A stretch of DNA of 5,236 nucleotides from Anaerolineae bacterium (lineage in GTDB: Bacteria > Chloroflexota > Anaerolineae > Aggregatilineales > Phototrophicaceae), in contig JANQRM010000650.1 in assembly GCA_028284565.1 (NCBI GenBank), positions 1-5,236 on the forward strand, written 5' to 3'. Below, piece after piece: positions 1-5,236 of this stretch; position 1 is the first letter of the stretch, and each line of letters begins with the position of its first letter. Under the pieces are notes generated by a model, which saw only the letters and a program-made list of their open reading frames with translations, was not told the DNA's origin and did no database searches. A program made the position numbers and the translations under genes.

Positions 1-2
1 AA

Positions 3-401
3 GAACATGGCGACCCGACCCATCGCTATAAATTGGGAACACATCTGGGAGATGAGATGGTGTTTATAGTTGCAGGTGGTGGGATGCGGACCTTTGTGCA
101 GTGCTTCTTGTTTGGTATCCAAAGCTATCTGGTGAGTATGGGGAGCTTTGTTCCCAAGTTGGAAGATGAATTTTATGGTGCGTTGATGTCTGGTGATTAC
201 GATACGGCGTTGAATGTGGTGCGGGAGTATGAAGAGCCGTTCTTTGACTTGACTGTGCCGATGGGCTGGCATATTGCGCTGAAGGGAACGCTCTCATTGA
301 TGAACTTGATGCCGATTCATGAACGTTCACCAATGCAACCACTATCGGATGAGGAATTAGGGAAGGTCAAACAATTGATGGGTAAATTTGAGTGGATGTA
401 A
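3..401 (+). CDS. DapA/NanA-family (dihydrodipicolinate synthase / N-acetylneuraminate lyase superfamily) protein, C-terminal part
   Basis: The frame is open from the left edge (first full codon at 3) to TAA at 399-401, giving 132 residues of the C-terminal part of a protein usually about 300 long. The visible part fits the end of the class I aldolase (beta/alpha)8 barrel of the DapA family. A glycine-rich strand-to-helix turn (VAGGGMRTFVQ) is followed by a helix-rich tail with the family's 'gallery' pattern: SGDYDTAL, then GWHIALKGTLSLM, then the closing SPMQPLSDEE segment, which matches the usual (R/P)PPxxPLxxEE ending. The Schiff-base lysine and the substrate motifs lie upstream of the window, so the reaction (dihydrodipicolinate synthesis, sialic acid lyase or another pyruvate aldolase) cannot be told. 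The next gene on the same strand is a NeuB-like synthase, which favours a role in keto-sugar-acid metabolism over lysine synthesis; that is inference. The TTG at 33 is an internal Leu codon, not a start. Confidence 0.8.
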   Translation, partial: EHGDPTHRYKLGTHLGDEMVFIVAGGGMRTFVQCFLFGIQSYLVSMGSFVPKLEDEFYGALMSGDYDTALNVVREYEEPFFDLTVPMGWHIALKGTLSLMNLMPIHERSPMQPLSDEELGKVKQLMGKFEWM

Positions 402-416
402 TTTTACACAAAGTTT

Positions 417-422
417 TATAAT
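417..422 (+). promoter_or_regulatory. possible -10 box upstream of the NeuB-like gene
   Basis: A perfect TATAAT lies in an A+T-rich stretch just after the stop of the DapA-like gene. No convincing -35 box lies 16-18 bases upstream; the nearest TTGAGT (388-393) is 23 bases away. It could let the NeuB-like gene be transcribed separately, but it may simply be A+T-rich chance. Confidence 0.2.
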
Positions 423-461
423 ATTATTGCAGGAGTACAAATCTAAATTTGAACATTCATT

Positions 462-481
462 GGGCGTACAGCTGTACGCCC
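462..481. repeat. perfect 20-bp palindrome (GTACGCCC type), possible hairpin/terminator
   Basis: GGGCGTACAG is followed directly by its exact reverse complement CTGTACGCCC. As RNA it would fold into an 8-bp G+C-rich stem with a 4-base AGCT loop. Six T residues follow at 487-492, five bases after the stem, so it could act as a weak intrinsic terminator or attenuator between the DapA-like and NeuB-like genes. It ends 21 bases before the NeuB ribosome binding site. Short GTACGCCCCTAC-type palindromes are, from memory, often dispersed between genes in some bacterial genomes. Only one copy is present here, so repeat status is inferred. Confidence 0.6.
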
Positions 482-502
482 CTACATTTTTTCGTGAATA
501 TC

Positions 503-506
503 AGGA
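503..506 (+). promoter_or_regulatory. ribosome binding site deciding the NeuB-like start
   Basis: AGGA sits 7 bases before ATG 514. It supports this start over TTG 388, which would add 42 residues encoded partly by the palindrome and would overlap the upstream gene. Confidence 0.65.
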
Positions 507-513
507 CGCTCTT

Positions 514-1578
514 ATGGCAAACCCGAAAACATACCTCGCTAAACGAATTGCTATTCGAGATAAGGTGATTGCTGAATATGAACCGCCGTATATCATCGCG
601 GAGATGGCGTTGGCGCATGAAGGCGAACTTGATCTCGCGCGTCATTTGATTGATGTGGCGGTGGAAGCCAAAGCGGATGCAGTGCAGTTGGAGATGGTGC
701 ATCTGGCGGATAACCTTGTACCGACTGCAAAGCTCTTTGATGTGGTGGAGAATCTATGCTTCTCTGCAGAGGAATTTGCTGGATTATTTAAATACACTCG
801 ACAATATAACATTGCATTGTCGGCATTTGCCTATGACTTGCCGAGTTTGAAACTCGCGCTGGAATTGGGTGCGGATATGATCAAGCTGAATTCATCGGAT
901 TTATTGCATTATGAGATGTTGCGCGTGTTAGGAGAGTCGGATATTCCCTTTACGCTGGGTACAGGTTCATCCACTGTGATGGAGATAACCTCAGCTTTGG
1001 AGATGGTGCTGGAGTCGGGTGGCAATCAAGTGGTGTTGATGCATGGGGTGCAGAACTTCCCGACAGATATGCGGAATGCTCATGTTCGGCGGATGGCATT
1101 GTTGCGAGAGACATTTGACGCGCTCGTTGGGTATGCAGACCATACGGAAGGCGACCATGGATTGAGTGGAGTGATTGACTTGGTGGCGGTGGGAATGGGG
1201 GCGACAGTTATCGAGAAGCATATTACGCATGACCGTTCAAAGAAGGGCATTGACCATCAATCGGCGTTGAACCCGGATGAGTTTAAGCAATTTGTGGATA
1301 CGATAGGGCAAGGGGGGATGGCGTTGGGTGCGCCACGTTATCAGACACTAACGGAGAGTGATCGCAAGTATCGTCAATTCCAGAAGAAAGCGTTGTTGGC
1401 GGCGATGGATATTCCGGCAGGGACAGCACTTAAGCGTGAGCATGTGACCTTTTTGCGGGTGGATGCGAGCTATCCTGAATTGTCACCGATGGACTTCCTC
1501 AGTTTAGAAGGTAAGCTGACGAACCAGCCCATTCAACAGTATGAACCGATTTCGCGCCGACATTTTGATGTCGACTAG
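514..1578 (+). CDS. NeuB-family nonulosonate (sialic-acid-type) synthase with C-terminal SAF domain
   Basis: The 354-residue protein matches the family length of about 345-360. NeuB-type enzymes condense phosphoenolpyruvate with an N-acylated hexosamine to make nine-carbon acids used in surface glycans or protein glycosylation; they act in the cytoplasm. Residues 25-270 form the barrel: IIAEMALAHEG (27-37), KLNSSD (124-129), TLGTGSST (147-154), MHGVQNFPT (176-184), GYADHT (206-211), EKHITHDR (234-241) and GIDHQSALNP (245-254). Residues ~290-352 are the SAF/antifreeze-like domain, including AAMDIPAG. The metal histidines (H210, H236), D247 and the SAF arginine (R315) align with H215, H236, D247 and R314 of meningococcal NeuB. 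The residues usually reading K-x-Q are Q58-L-E60, the usual SDHT is ADHT, and Asn184/Tyr186 are Q180/F182. The substrate may therefore be unusual, and I give no gene symbol. The start is ATG 514 with AGGA 7 bases upstream. The gene ends in TAG. Confidence 0.9.
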   Translation: MANPKTYLAKRIAIRDKVIAEYEPPYIIAEMALAHEGELDLARHLIDVAVEAKADAVQLEMVHLADNLVPTAKLFDVVENLCFSAEEFAGLFKYTRQYNIALSAFAYDLPSLKLALELGADMIKLNSSDLLHYEMLRVLGESDIPFTLGTGSSTVMEITSALEMVLESGGNQVVLMHGVQNFPTDMRNAHVRRMALLRETFDALVGYADHTEGDHGLSGVIDLVAVGMGATVIEKHITHDRSKKGIDHQSALNPDEFKQFVDTIGQGGMALGAPRYQTLTESDRKYRQFQKKALLAAMDIPAGTALKREHVTFLRVDASYPELSPMDFLSLEGKLTNQPIQQYEPISRRHFDVD

Positions 1579-1586
1579 CAAATTAG

Positions 1587-1617
1587 GAGTCAGCAAATCA
1601 GTTGATTTACTCGACTC
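1587..1617. repeat. nested inverted repeat after the NeuB-like gene
   Basis: GAGTC (1587-1591) pairs with GACTC (1613-1617). Inside it AAATCA (1595-1600) pairs with TGATTT (1603-1608) across a 2-base gap. It lies 9 bases after the NeuB-like stop codon. No T run follows, so it is at best a weak terminator or an operator for the next gene. Confidence 0.25.
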
Positions 1618-1648
1618 ACGGTAAACTAAAACAAGGTCTCATTAACTT

Positions 1649-1653
1649 AGGAG
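1649..1653 (+). promoter_or_regulatory. ribosome binding site deciding the GTG 1660 start
   Basis: AGGAG with 6-base spacing to GTG 1660. It is the main support for a GTG start and for this small frame being a real gene. A similar TTAGGAGT at 1583-1590 has no start codon at proper spacing. Confidence 0.75.
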
Positions 1654-1659
1654 TTATTA

Positions 1660-2043
1660 GTGGACGCGAAGGGTGATATTGTTCAAGCTTTAGATTATTG
1701 TAAAAACCTCTTCGCAATATCTCCTCAATTGTTGGTCTTGGCAACTGTTATGGGCGAATACTTAGGTCATTTGATACTATCTGAAGAGACCATTGAAGTT
1801 GAGCGGGTTCTAGCTCTCTCGGCAGGAGCTAGTGGTCATCATGACCTCCACGCAATGGAGTATCGTCTTGGTAAAGCAAGCTATAGCTTGATGGTTGCTG
1901 AGACTGGTTGTATTGTCTATGCAAAGTTAGACGAAGATCGTGTCTTAAGTTTGATGTTTAAAGATGCAACCGAAACTACTTTGAGCTCTATTCTTTTTGA
2001 TTTACCGAAAGCTATTGAGTATTTGATCAACCTTGAGTTATAA
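1660..2043 (+). CDS. small hypothetical protein, possible roadblock/LC7-like domain
   Basis: 127 residues, GTG start with a consensus AGGAG six bases upstream, stop TAA. I do not recognise it by a signature motif. The predicted element order is helix (VQALDYCKNLFAI, ~8-20), hydrophobic strand(s) (LLVLATVMGEYLGHLIL, ~24-40), helix (EETIEVERVLALSAGA, ~42-57), then a strand group (KASYSLMVAETGCIVYAKL and VLSLMFKD, ~72-102), then a C-terminal helix (LSSILFDLPKAIEYLINL, ~108-125). This alpha-beta-beta-alpha-beta-beta-beta-alpha layout and the length fit the roadblock/LC7 fold, whose bacterial members partner small GTPases such as MglA or act in two-component and gliding systems. No GTPase gene is visible nearby. 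There is no signal peptide or membrane segment, so it is probably cytoplasmic. Base composition is lower than its neighbours: bases 1741-1800 hold 23 G+C of 60, against 33 of 60 at 1081-1140. That may mean a separate origin. Confidence 0.75.
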   Translation: MDAKGDIVQALDYCKNLFAISPQLLVLATVMGEYLGHLILSEETIEVERVLALSAGASGHHDLHAMEYRLGKASYSLMVAETGCIVYAKLDEDRVLSLMFKDATETTLSSILFDLPKAIEYLINLEL

Positions 2044-2128
2044 GAAATAGGGCACATCAAGACAGGATTGAAAGCAGACACCTCAGTGATTATAGATAAA
2101 GACTAGCAATAAATTTTCCCCTTTGATT

Positions 2129-2625
2129 ATGTCGAGAAGAATTCCAACCAAACATACGAATGCAAATATCGAAGCGGTGTTGAGTATGTTGGTGGATACA
2201 CCTAATCAACTTGAACAGTTGAGTGAAGTGTTGTCATCGGAAGCACTTGTGCAACCCATAGATGCGGGAGAACGCTCTTTTAAGGAGAATCTTGCTCATC
2301 TTTTAATACTGAAGCCTTTACAGCGGAAGCTATAACTCAGGCGTTGTTGGTTGATGAACCCTATATTCCCAAGATTCATCTTGAACGCGATTGGGGCAAA
2401 TTGATACGATATGAACAGTTTGATTTTACTGAATTGTTGACCTATTTCAGCTTTCGACGCAAGGTATAGCTGAATATGCTCCGTCGTTTGTCAAAGGAAC
2501 AATGGTTAAGACGAGTGCAACCTGAAGGGAAGAAGCGCACCGAACCGGTATATTGGCTGGCGCGGGCAATGGCATTGCATGAATTAGAACATCTGGTAGA
2601 CATTCAGCAGAAACTCAATCGTTAA
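2129..2625 (+). pseudogene. DinB-superfamily protein gene, broken by a frameshift and an in-frame TAG
   Basis: Read across two lesions, this stretch encodes about 165 residues, the normal size of a DinB/YfiT four-helix protein (putative metal-dependent enzymes, several being thiol transferases or of unknown role). The ATG 2129 frame runs MSRRIPTKHTNANIEAVL to ENLAHLL, then leaves the family frame near 2303-2306 (one base, probably an A, missing) and would end at TAA 2333-2335. The family pattern resumes one frame back at AAT 2305 (NTEAFTAEAITQALL) and continues through LTYFSFRRKV to TAG 2467-2469. It then goes on in the same frame as LNMLRRLSKEQWLRRV, LARAMALHELEHLVDIQ and a natural TAA at 2623-2625. 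The DinB histidine triad is still encoded: H57 (LAHLL), H151 and H155 (HELEH). No clear ribosome binding site precedes ATG 2129. A 68-residue fragment could still be made but would lack two of the three histidines. Confidence 0.85.
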
Positions 2626-2666
2626 CCTTGTTATTTCTACAATCTCTACACAATATCTGAACAAAC

Positions 2667-2695
2667 TTGGCGTAGGATACGTTCAGGCGTATCAA
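2667..2695 (+). promoter_or_regulatory. possible promoter of the YHYH two-gene unit, with an internal inverted repeat
   Basis: TTGGCG (2667-2672) and TATCAA (2690-2695) each match four of six consensus bases of a housekeeping promoter, at 17-base spacing, about 30 bases before the start codon at 2725. Between and over them lies an inverted repeat, GATACG (2676-2681) and CGTATC (2688-2693), separated by 6 bases, which could be a binding site for a dimeric regulator. Both calls are weak pattern matches. Confidence 0.22.
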
Positions 2696-2713
2696 TTGTT
2701 GATATAGACAAGC

Positions 2714-2718
2714 AGGAG
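2714..2718 (+). promoter_or_regulatory. ribosome binding site of the YHYH gene
   Basis: AGGAG with 6-base spacing to ATG 2725; it fixes the start directly ahead of the signal peptide. Confidence 0.8.
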
Positions 2719-2724
2719 AAAACG

Positions 2725-3696
2725 ATGTTCAGACGCTTATTTTTGCCACTGTGTTGCTTGTTGATACTCAGTATTCCTGTAGCGAGTGCGCAGAATACGG
2801 AGTGTGTACAGGCACAGCATTTTATGGATGTCTCGACGTATGTTCAGACGCAGAATTATCCTGCACCGGAACTCGACATCACTTGCAACGGGGATACCTT
2901 TACTGTTTCATCGAATGGCATCCCCAACTTTGAATTCACCCCGCTGACTCCGAATGATTTACAGGTCGCAAACCAGACAACTACCATTCCCACGAACCCC
3001 AAAGTTGCTTCGGAAACAACATCTATTCCTCTCTTGGGGACCGTCGCAATTGCTGTCAATGGCTTGCCGATTTTTGGTCCGAATGAAGCGGGTAATCTAG
3101 GATATGGCGATCCCTATCTGGATGCGATTTTGGACTTCTGTAATGGGCATACTGGTGCGGGTGGACAATATCATTTCCATGCAGTGCCATCTTGTCTGTT
3201 CGGCAATTATGAAGGGAAAATAGGTTTGTTGGTGGCATATGCGCTCGATGGTTTCCCTGTGCTTGCCCCCTATGTTTGCGTGGATGCTGATTGCAGTGCT
3301 GTTGAAGAAGTGCAAAGTAGCTGGCAACGGGTGAGTGATGATCGCAATGCGTGGTTGGCGCATCAGTATGTTGAAGGCTCTGGGGACTTAGATGAATGCA
3401 ACGGGATGACCCTACCAGATGGGAGTTATGCCTACTTTGCGACGACGACCTTCCCGTATATTGTCGGTTGTTATCGGGGGACGGTGCTGGAGAATAACTT
3501 TATGGTAGGAACAGTCGCTGATGCTATTGAGAGTAATTTCACCGATGTCCAAGCAGGTCCCGGTGGGCAGGGTGGTCCGCCGAACAATAATGGCAATGGG
3601 CAAGGTCCCGGCGGACCGGGTGGTCCTCCACCTCCAAATGGGGGTGGTCAAGGTCCGGGTGGTGGCAATCCTCCTCCGCCGAGTAACAACGGCTAG
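2725..3696 (+). CDS. exported YHYH-domain protein with Gly/Pro/Asn-rich repeat tail
   Basis: 323 residues. Residues 1-22 are a signal peptide: basic MFRR, a hydrophobic core, and a likely cut after ASA22 before Q23. Residues ~105-260 are a YHYH domain: VNGLPIFGPNEAG (111-123), YGDPYLDAILDFCNGHTG (127-144), GGQYHFHAVP (146-155), YALDGFPVLAPYVC (172-185), DLDECNG (221-227), PYIVGC (244-249). The name-giving motif is YHFH here (149-152), a conservative change. Cys139, Cys157, Cys185, Cys190, Cys225 and Cys249 could form disulfides outside the cytoplasm, and the clustered histidines (142, 150, 152) could bind metal. The domain's function is not established. Residues 278-323 are a low-complexity tail made of G, P, N, Q and one S in three repeats of about 16 residues. 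The next gene starts five bases after this stop, so the two are probably co-transcribed and their products may act together at the cell surface. Confidence 0.9.
   Translation: MFRRLFLPLCCLLILSIPVASAQNTECVQAQHFMDVSTYVQTQNYPAPELDITCNGDTFTVSSNGIPNFEFTPLTPNDLQVANQTTTIPTNPKVASETTSIPLLGTVAIAVNGLPIFGPNEAGNLGYGDPYLDAILDFCNGHTGAGGQYHFHAVPSCLFGNYEGKIGLLVAYALDGFPVLAPYVCVDADCSAVEEVQSSWQRVSDDRNAWLAHQYVEGSGDLDECNGMTLPDGSYAYFATTTFPYIVGCYRGTVLENNFMVGTVADAIESNFTDVQAGPGGQGGPPNNNGNGQGPGGPGGPPPPNGGGQGPGGGNPPPPSNNG
3556..3693 (+). repeat. three in-frame ~48-bp coding repeats (16-residue units)
   Basis: The tail of the YHYH protein divides into units at 3556-3603, 3604-3651 and 3652-3693 (the last is 14 residues). 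Each starts GPGG, then has a proline cluster, then Asn/Gly and (first two) a Gln. The DNA is imperfectly repeated, for example CAAGGTCCCGG at 3601 against CAAGGTCCGGG at 3649, which points to tandem duplication. Confidence 0.7.
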
Positions 3697-3701
3697 GTTC
3701 T

Positions 3702-4505
3702 ATGCGTCGCATGTTTAAGGTGATGTCCCGTCGCACGAAGATAGTGTTGATGGGACTCTTCCTCGCTTGGTTGTTCCTCGCGCCTGCTGTGATTTCACGC
3801 TATCAGCTTGTGGAAGGGGAAATCCACTATCAGCTGACATGGGACACGGAAGGTATCGCACAGTTCGAGGATGGTTCGTGGCAGGTGGTGAACGACTTGG
3901 GAATTACAGTGACGGTTGAGACGGGGTATGTCGCTTCGTATAGCGTGCAATTGCTTGCTTGTGAACATGAGCATGGGTTGTTCCAAGGGATTCTCGGATT
4001 CTTGACAATGCCTACGGTATCAGCTGGGCATGGGGATGATGATGTGAATCCATCGGAATTGGTTCAGCCAATCGTTGAGTCGCTGACGGATTTGTCACCG
4101 ATAGATTGGGGACAGGTCACAGTCAATGAACCGAGTTATTGTGAGGGGCACACTATCTTTGTGAAAGCTCCGAATAATGCGCTCAATCTGCCAGCGCATA
4201 TGGATTTCGTGGAGCAGACGCTCTATATCGAAGGGTCGTATCAATTGCCGAATGGTGAGGTACAGCCTTTTGTTGCAGAGACCAATCTAAATAATGGGGT
4301 GTTGGAAGCGATTATCTCTGCATCGGATGTTACTCAAGCTGTGAATGTGCCGATTGGTGCGGAGGTTGCCTCCATTCAGATTCGGCGTGGTCTGGGCAAT
4401 AGCTTTGATGGCATTGACTTTGTGGATATGGATTCAAAAGCCTTGGGTCGGATGGTGTTATGGAATCTGGTGGATAGGGTGGAGATACTGTACTCGGGGG
4501 AATAA
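3702..4505 (+). CDS. hypothetical membrane-anchored or secreted protein with His/Cys clusters
   Basis: 267 residues from ATG 3702, five bases after the YHYH stop, which suggests translational coupling; a weak TAGG lies just ahead. ATG 3711 and ATG 3723 are alternative starts and all keep the same N-terminal signal: basic MRRMFKVMSRRTK then a hydrophobic stretch (~14-31). No lipobox cysteine follows, so it is an uncleaved anchor or a standard signal peptide. The rest looks soluble and beta-rich (HYQLTW, TVTVETGYVASYSVQLL, QTLYIEGSY, VASIQIRRG). I do not recognise the family. Possible metal-binding groups are C87-E-H89-E-H91, H110-G-D-D-D (GHGDDD, 109-114) and C147-E-G-H150 (YCEGH). Cys87 and Cys147 are the only cysteines, so a disulfide is also possible. 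The link to the YHYH protein is by position only. The gene ends six bases before the converging pentapeptide-repeat gene. Confidence 0.85.
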   Translation: MRRMFKVMSRRTKIVLMGLFLAWLFLAPAVISRYQLVEGEIHYQLTWDTEGIAQFEDGSWQVVNDLGITVTVETGYVASYSVQLLACEHEHGLFQGILGFLTMPTVSAGHGDDDVNPSELVQPIVESLTDLSPIDWGQVTVNEPSYCEGHTIFVKAPNNALNLPAHMDFVEQTLYIEGSYQLPNGEVQPFVAETNLNNGVLEAIISASDVTQAVNVPIGAEVASIQIRRGLGNSFDGIDFVDMDSKALGRMVLWNLVDRVEILYSGE

Positions 4506-4511
4506 ACTTGC

Positions 4512-5236
4512 TCATGCTTCTTTGGCATGGATGAGAGAGCTTAATTGCGAATCACTATCGAAGGCTGTGTTGTAGCGTACACCATTGGGTAGGCGGGTGT
4601 CATCATCGAAGTAGGCATTTTCAATGTTGGCGTTGGTTAAGTTGGCTCCACGCAGGTCGGCTCCCGCAAAGTTGGCATTGCCCAAGTAGGCATCCGATAA
4701 GTTGGCATTGCGTAAGTCTGCACCGTGAAAGTCAACACCACCAAGGTTCGCTTCACTCAATATCGCTCTGAATAAGTTTGCATTTGAACAATTCGCTCCA
4801 CTCATATAAGCATTCTTGAGATTGACTCCCTCCATGTTCGCACGTTGGAGGTCGGCATCTGAACAGTTCGCACCGCTTAAATTTGCCCTCATTAAATTCG
4901 CATCAATCAGTGTCGTATGGGCTAAGCGCGCACTAGCTAGTTTGACATGGCTCAAATCCGCACCAGTTAAATTGGCGGTTTCTAAATAGGCATTTTGGAG
5001 ATTGGCATCCGATAAGTTGGCGTGTGCTAAAATCGCACCCTGTAAATCTGCACCTGATAATTGTGCTTCACGCAAACTTGCCCCAGATAAATTTGCTCGC
5101 CATAAACTGATTTGTCGTAAAATTGCACCTGATAAGTCGGCATCGGCTAACTCGGCTTCACGTAAGTCGGCTAAGGCTAGATTTGCTCCTCGCAGGTTGG
5201 CAGAGGTGATGTCTGCCCCGACTAAGCTGACTTCAT
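4512..5236 (-). CDS. pentapeptide-repeat protein, N-terminus beyond the right edge
   Basis: The minus-strand frame is open from the right edge (first full codon at 5234-5232) to TGA at 4514-4512, giving 240 visible residues. TTG at 5075 is only the Leu of a repeat (SLREA), and 53 further repeat residues precede it, so the gene continues outside the window. After EVSL there are 41 uninterrupted pentapeptides of the A(D/N)Lxx type, then a 31-residue tail beginning DDDTRLPNG, an ending common in this family. Such repeats fold as a right-handed four-sided beta-helix of about four repeats per coil, so about ten coils are visible. The central position is mostly Leu/Phe/Ile/Met but is Cys in two repeats (codons at 4865-4863 and 4790-4788), both SGANCS. 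Some family members (Qnr, MfpA) mimic DNA and protect gyrase; most have no known role and nothing here assigns one. The gene converges on the upstream unit; no terminator hairpin is seen between them. Confidence 0.95.
   Translation of the reverse strand, partial: EVSLVGADITSANLRGANLALADLREAELADADLSGAILRQISLWRANLSGASLREAQLSGADLQGAILAHANLSDANLQNAYLETANLTGADLSHVKLASARLAHTTLIDANLMRANLSGANCSDADLQRANMEGVNLKNAYMSGANCSNANLFRAILSEANLGGVDFHGADLRNANLSDAYLGNANFAGADLRGANLTNANIENAYFDDDTRLPNGVRYNTAFDSDSQLSSLIHAKEA

Noticed and set aside
33..401. A complete 122-residue gene starting at TTG 33
   Set aside because: The frame is open to the left edge and the visible part is only the C-terminal end of a protein of about 300 residues.
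388..513. TTG-388 start giving a 396-residue NeuB-like protein
   Set aside because: The extra 42 residues overlap the upstream gene, run through the palindrome and do not look like the family; ATG 514 has AGGA 7 bases upstream and gives the normal family length.
2300..2310. Programmed -1 frameshift in the DinB gene
   Set aside because: No slippery heptamer of the X-XXY-YYZ kind is in phase here, and the second lesion (TAG 2467) in the same gene points to decay.
3412..3651. Minus-strand frames opposite the YHYH gene and other opposite-strand or shifted frames across the window
   Set aside because: They lie over well-supported genes, lack ribosome binding sites and encode His/Arg/Thr-rich sequence typical of shadow frames.
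4506..4530. Terminator between the converging genes (CATGC at 4513-4517 with GCATG downstream)
   Set aside because: Only about five base pairs, inside the coding end of the minus-strand gene, with no T run on either strand worth the name.
4512..5075. A complete 187-residue pentapeptide gene starting at TTG 5075
   Set aside because: The same frame continues with in-phase pentapeptides to the window edge without a stop, so the true start lies outside.
4512..5236. Regular 15-base periodicity as a CRISPR or noncoding tandem repeat
   Set aside because: The period is that of coding pentapeptide repeats, with variable third bases and no conserved long repeat/spacer pattern.

Overview
This window comes from a bacterial chromosome of moderate G+C content. 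I count five genes that look intact where visible (two of them cut by the window edges) and one broken gene. The organism cannot be named from the sequence. The gene mix (NeuB-like, roadblock-like, DinB, YHYH and a long pentapeptide-repeat protein), the many GTG/TTG-rich codons and a GTACGCCC-type dispersed palindrome would suit a Chloroflexota or cyanobacterium-like genome, but this is a weak inference.

Left part (1-1578): the C-terminal 132 residues of a dihydrodipicolinate synthase/N-acetylneuraminate lyase (DapA/NanA) family protein are followed on the same strand by a complete NeuB-family nonulosonate (sialic-acid-type) synthase with a C-terminal SAF domain. The 112 bases between them carry a perfect 20-bp palindrome followed by a T run. 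The pairing suggests a small sugar-acid pathway. The NeuB-like protein keeps its metal-binding histidines but differs at several positions that contact PEP or the sugar in the meningococcal enzyme, so its substrate may not be N-acetylmannosamine.

Middle (1579-2724): a small, A+T-richer gene (1660-2043, GTG start with a strong ribosome binding site) has the secondary-structure order of a roadblock/LC7 domain. After it lies a DinB-superfamily gene broken by one frameshift and one in-frame TAG (2129-2625). Its metal-binding histidine triad can still be read across the lesions.

Right part (2725-5236): a two-gene unit encodes an exported YHYH-domain protein with a Gly/Pro/Asn repeat tail and, five bases later, a membrane-anchored or secreted protein of unknown family with His/Cys clusters. 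Converging on it with a 6-base gap is a minus-strand pentapeptide-repeat gene. Its reading frame stays open to the window edge and shows 41 uninterrupted pentapeptides.

No RNA genes, CRISPR arrays, insertion sequences or stretches over 300 bases without a gene were found.
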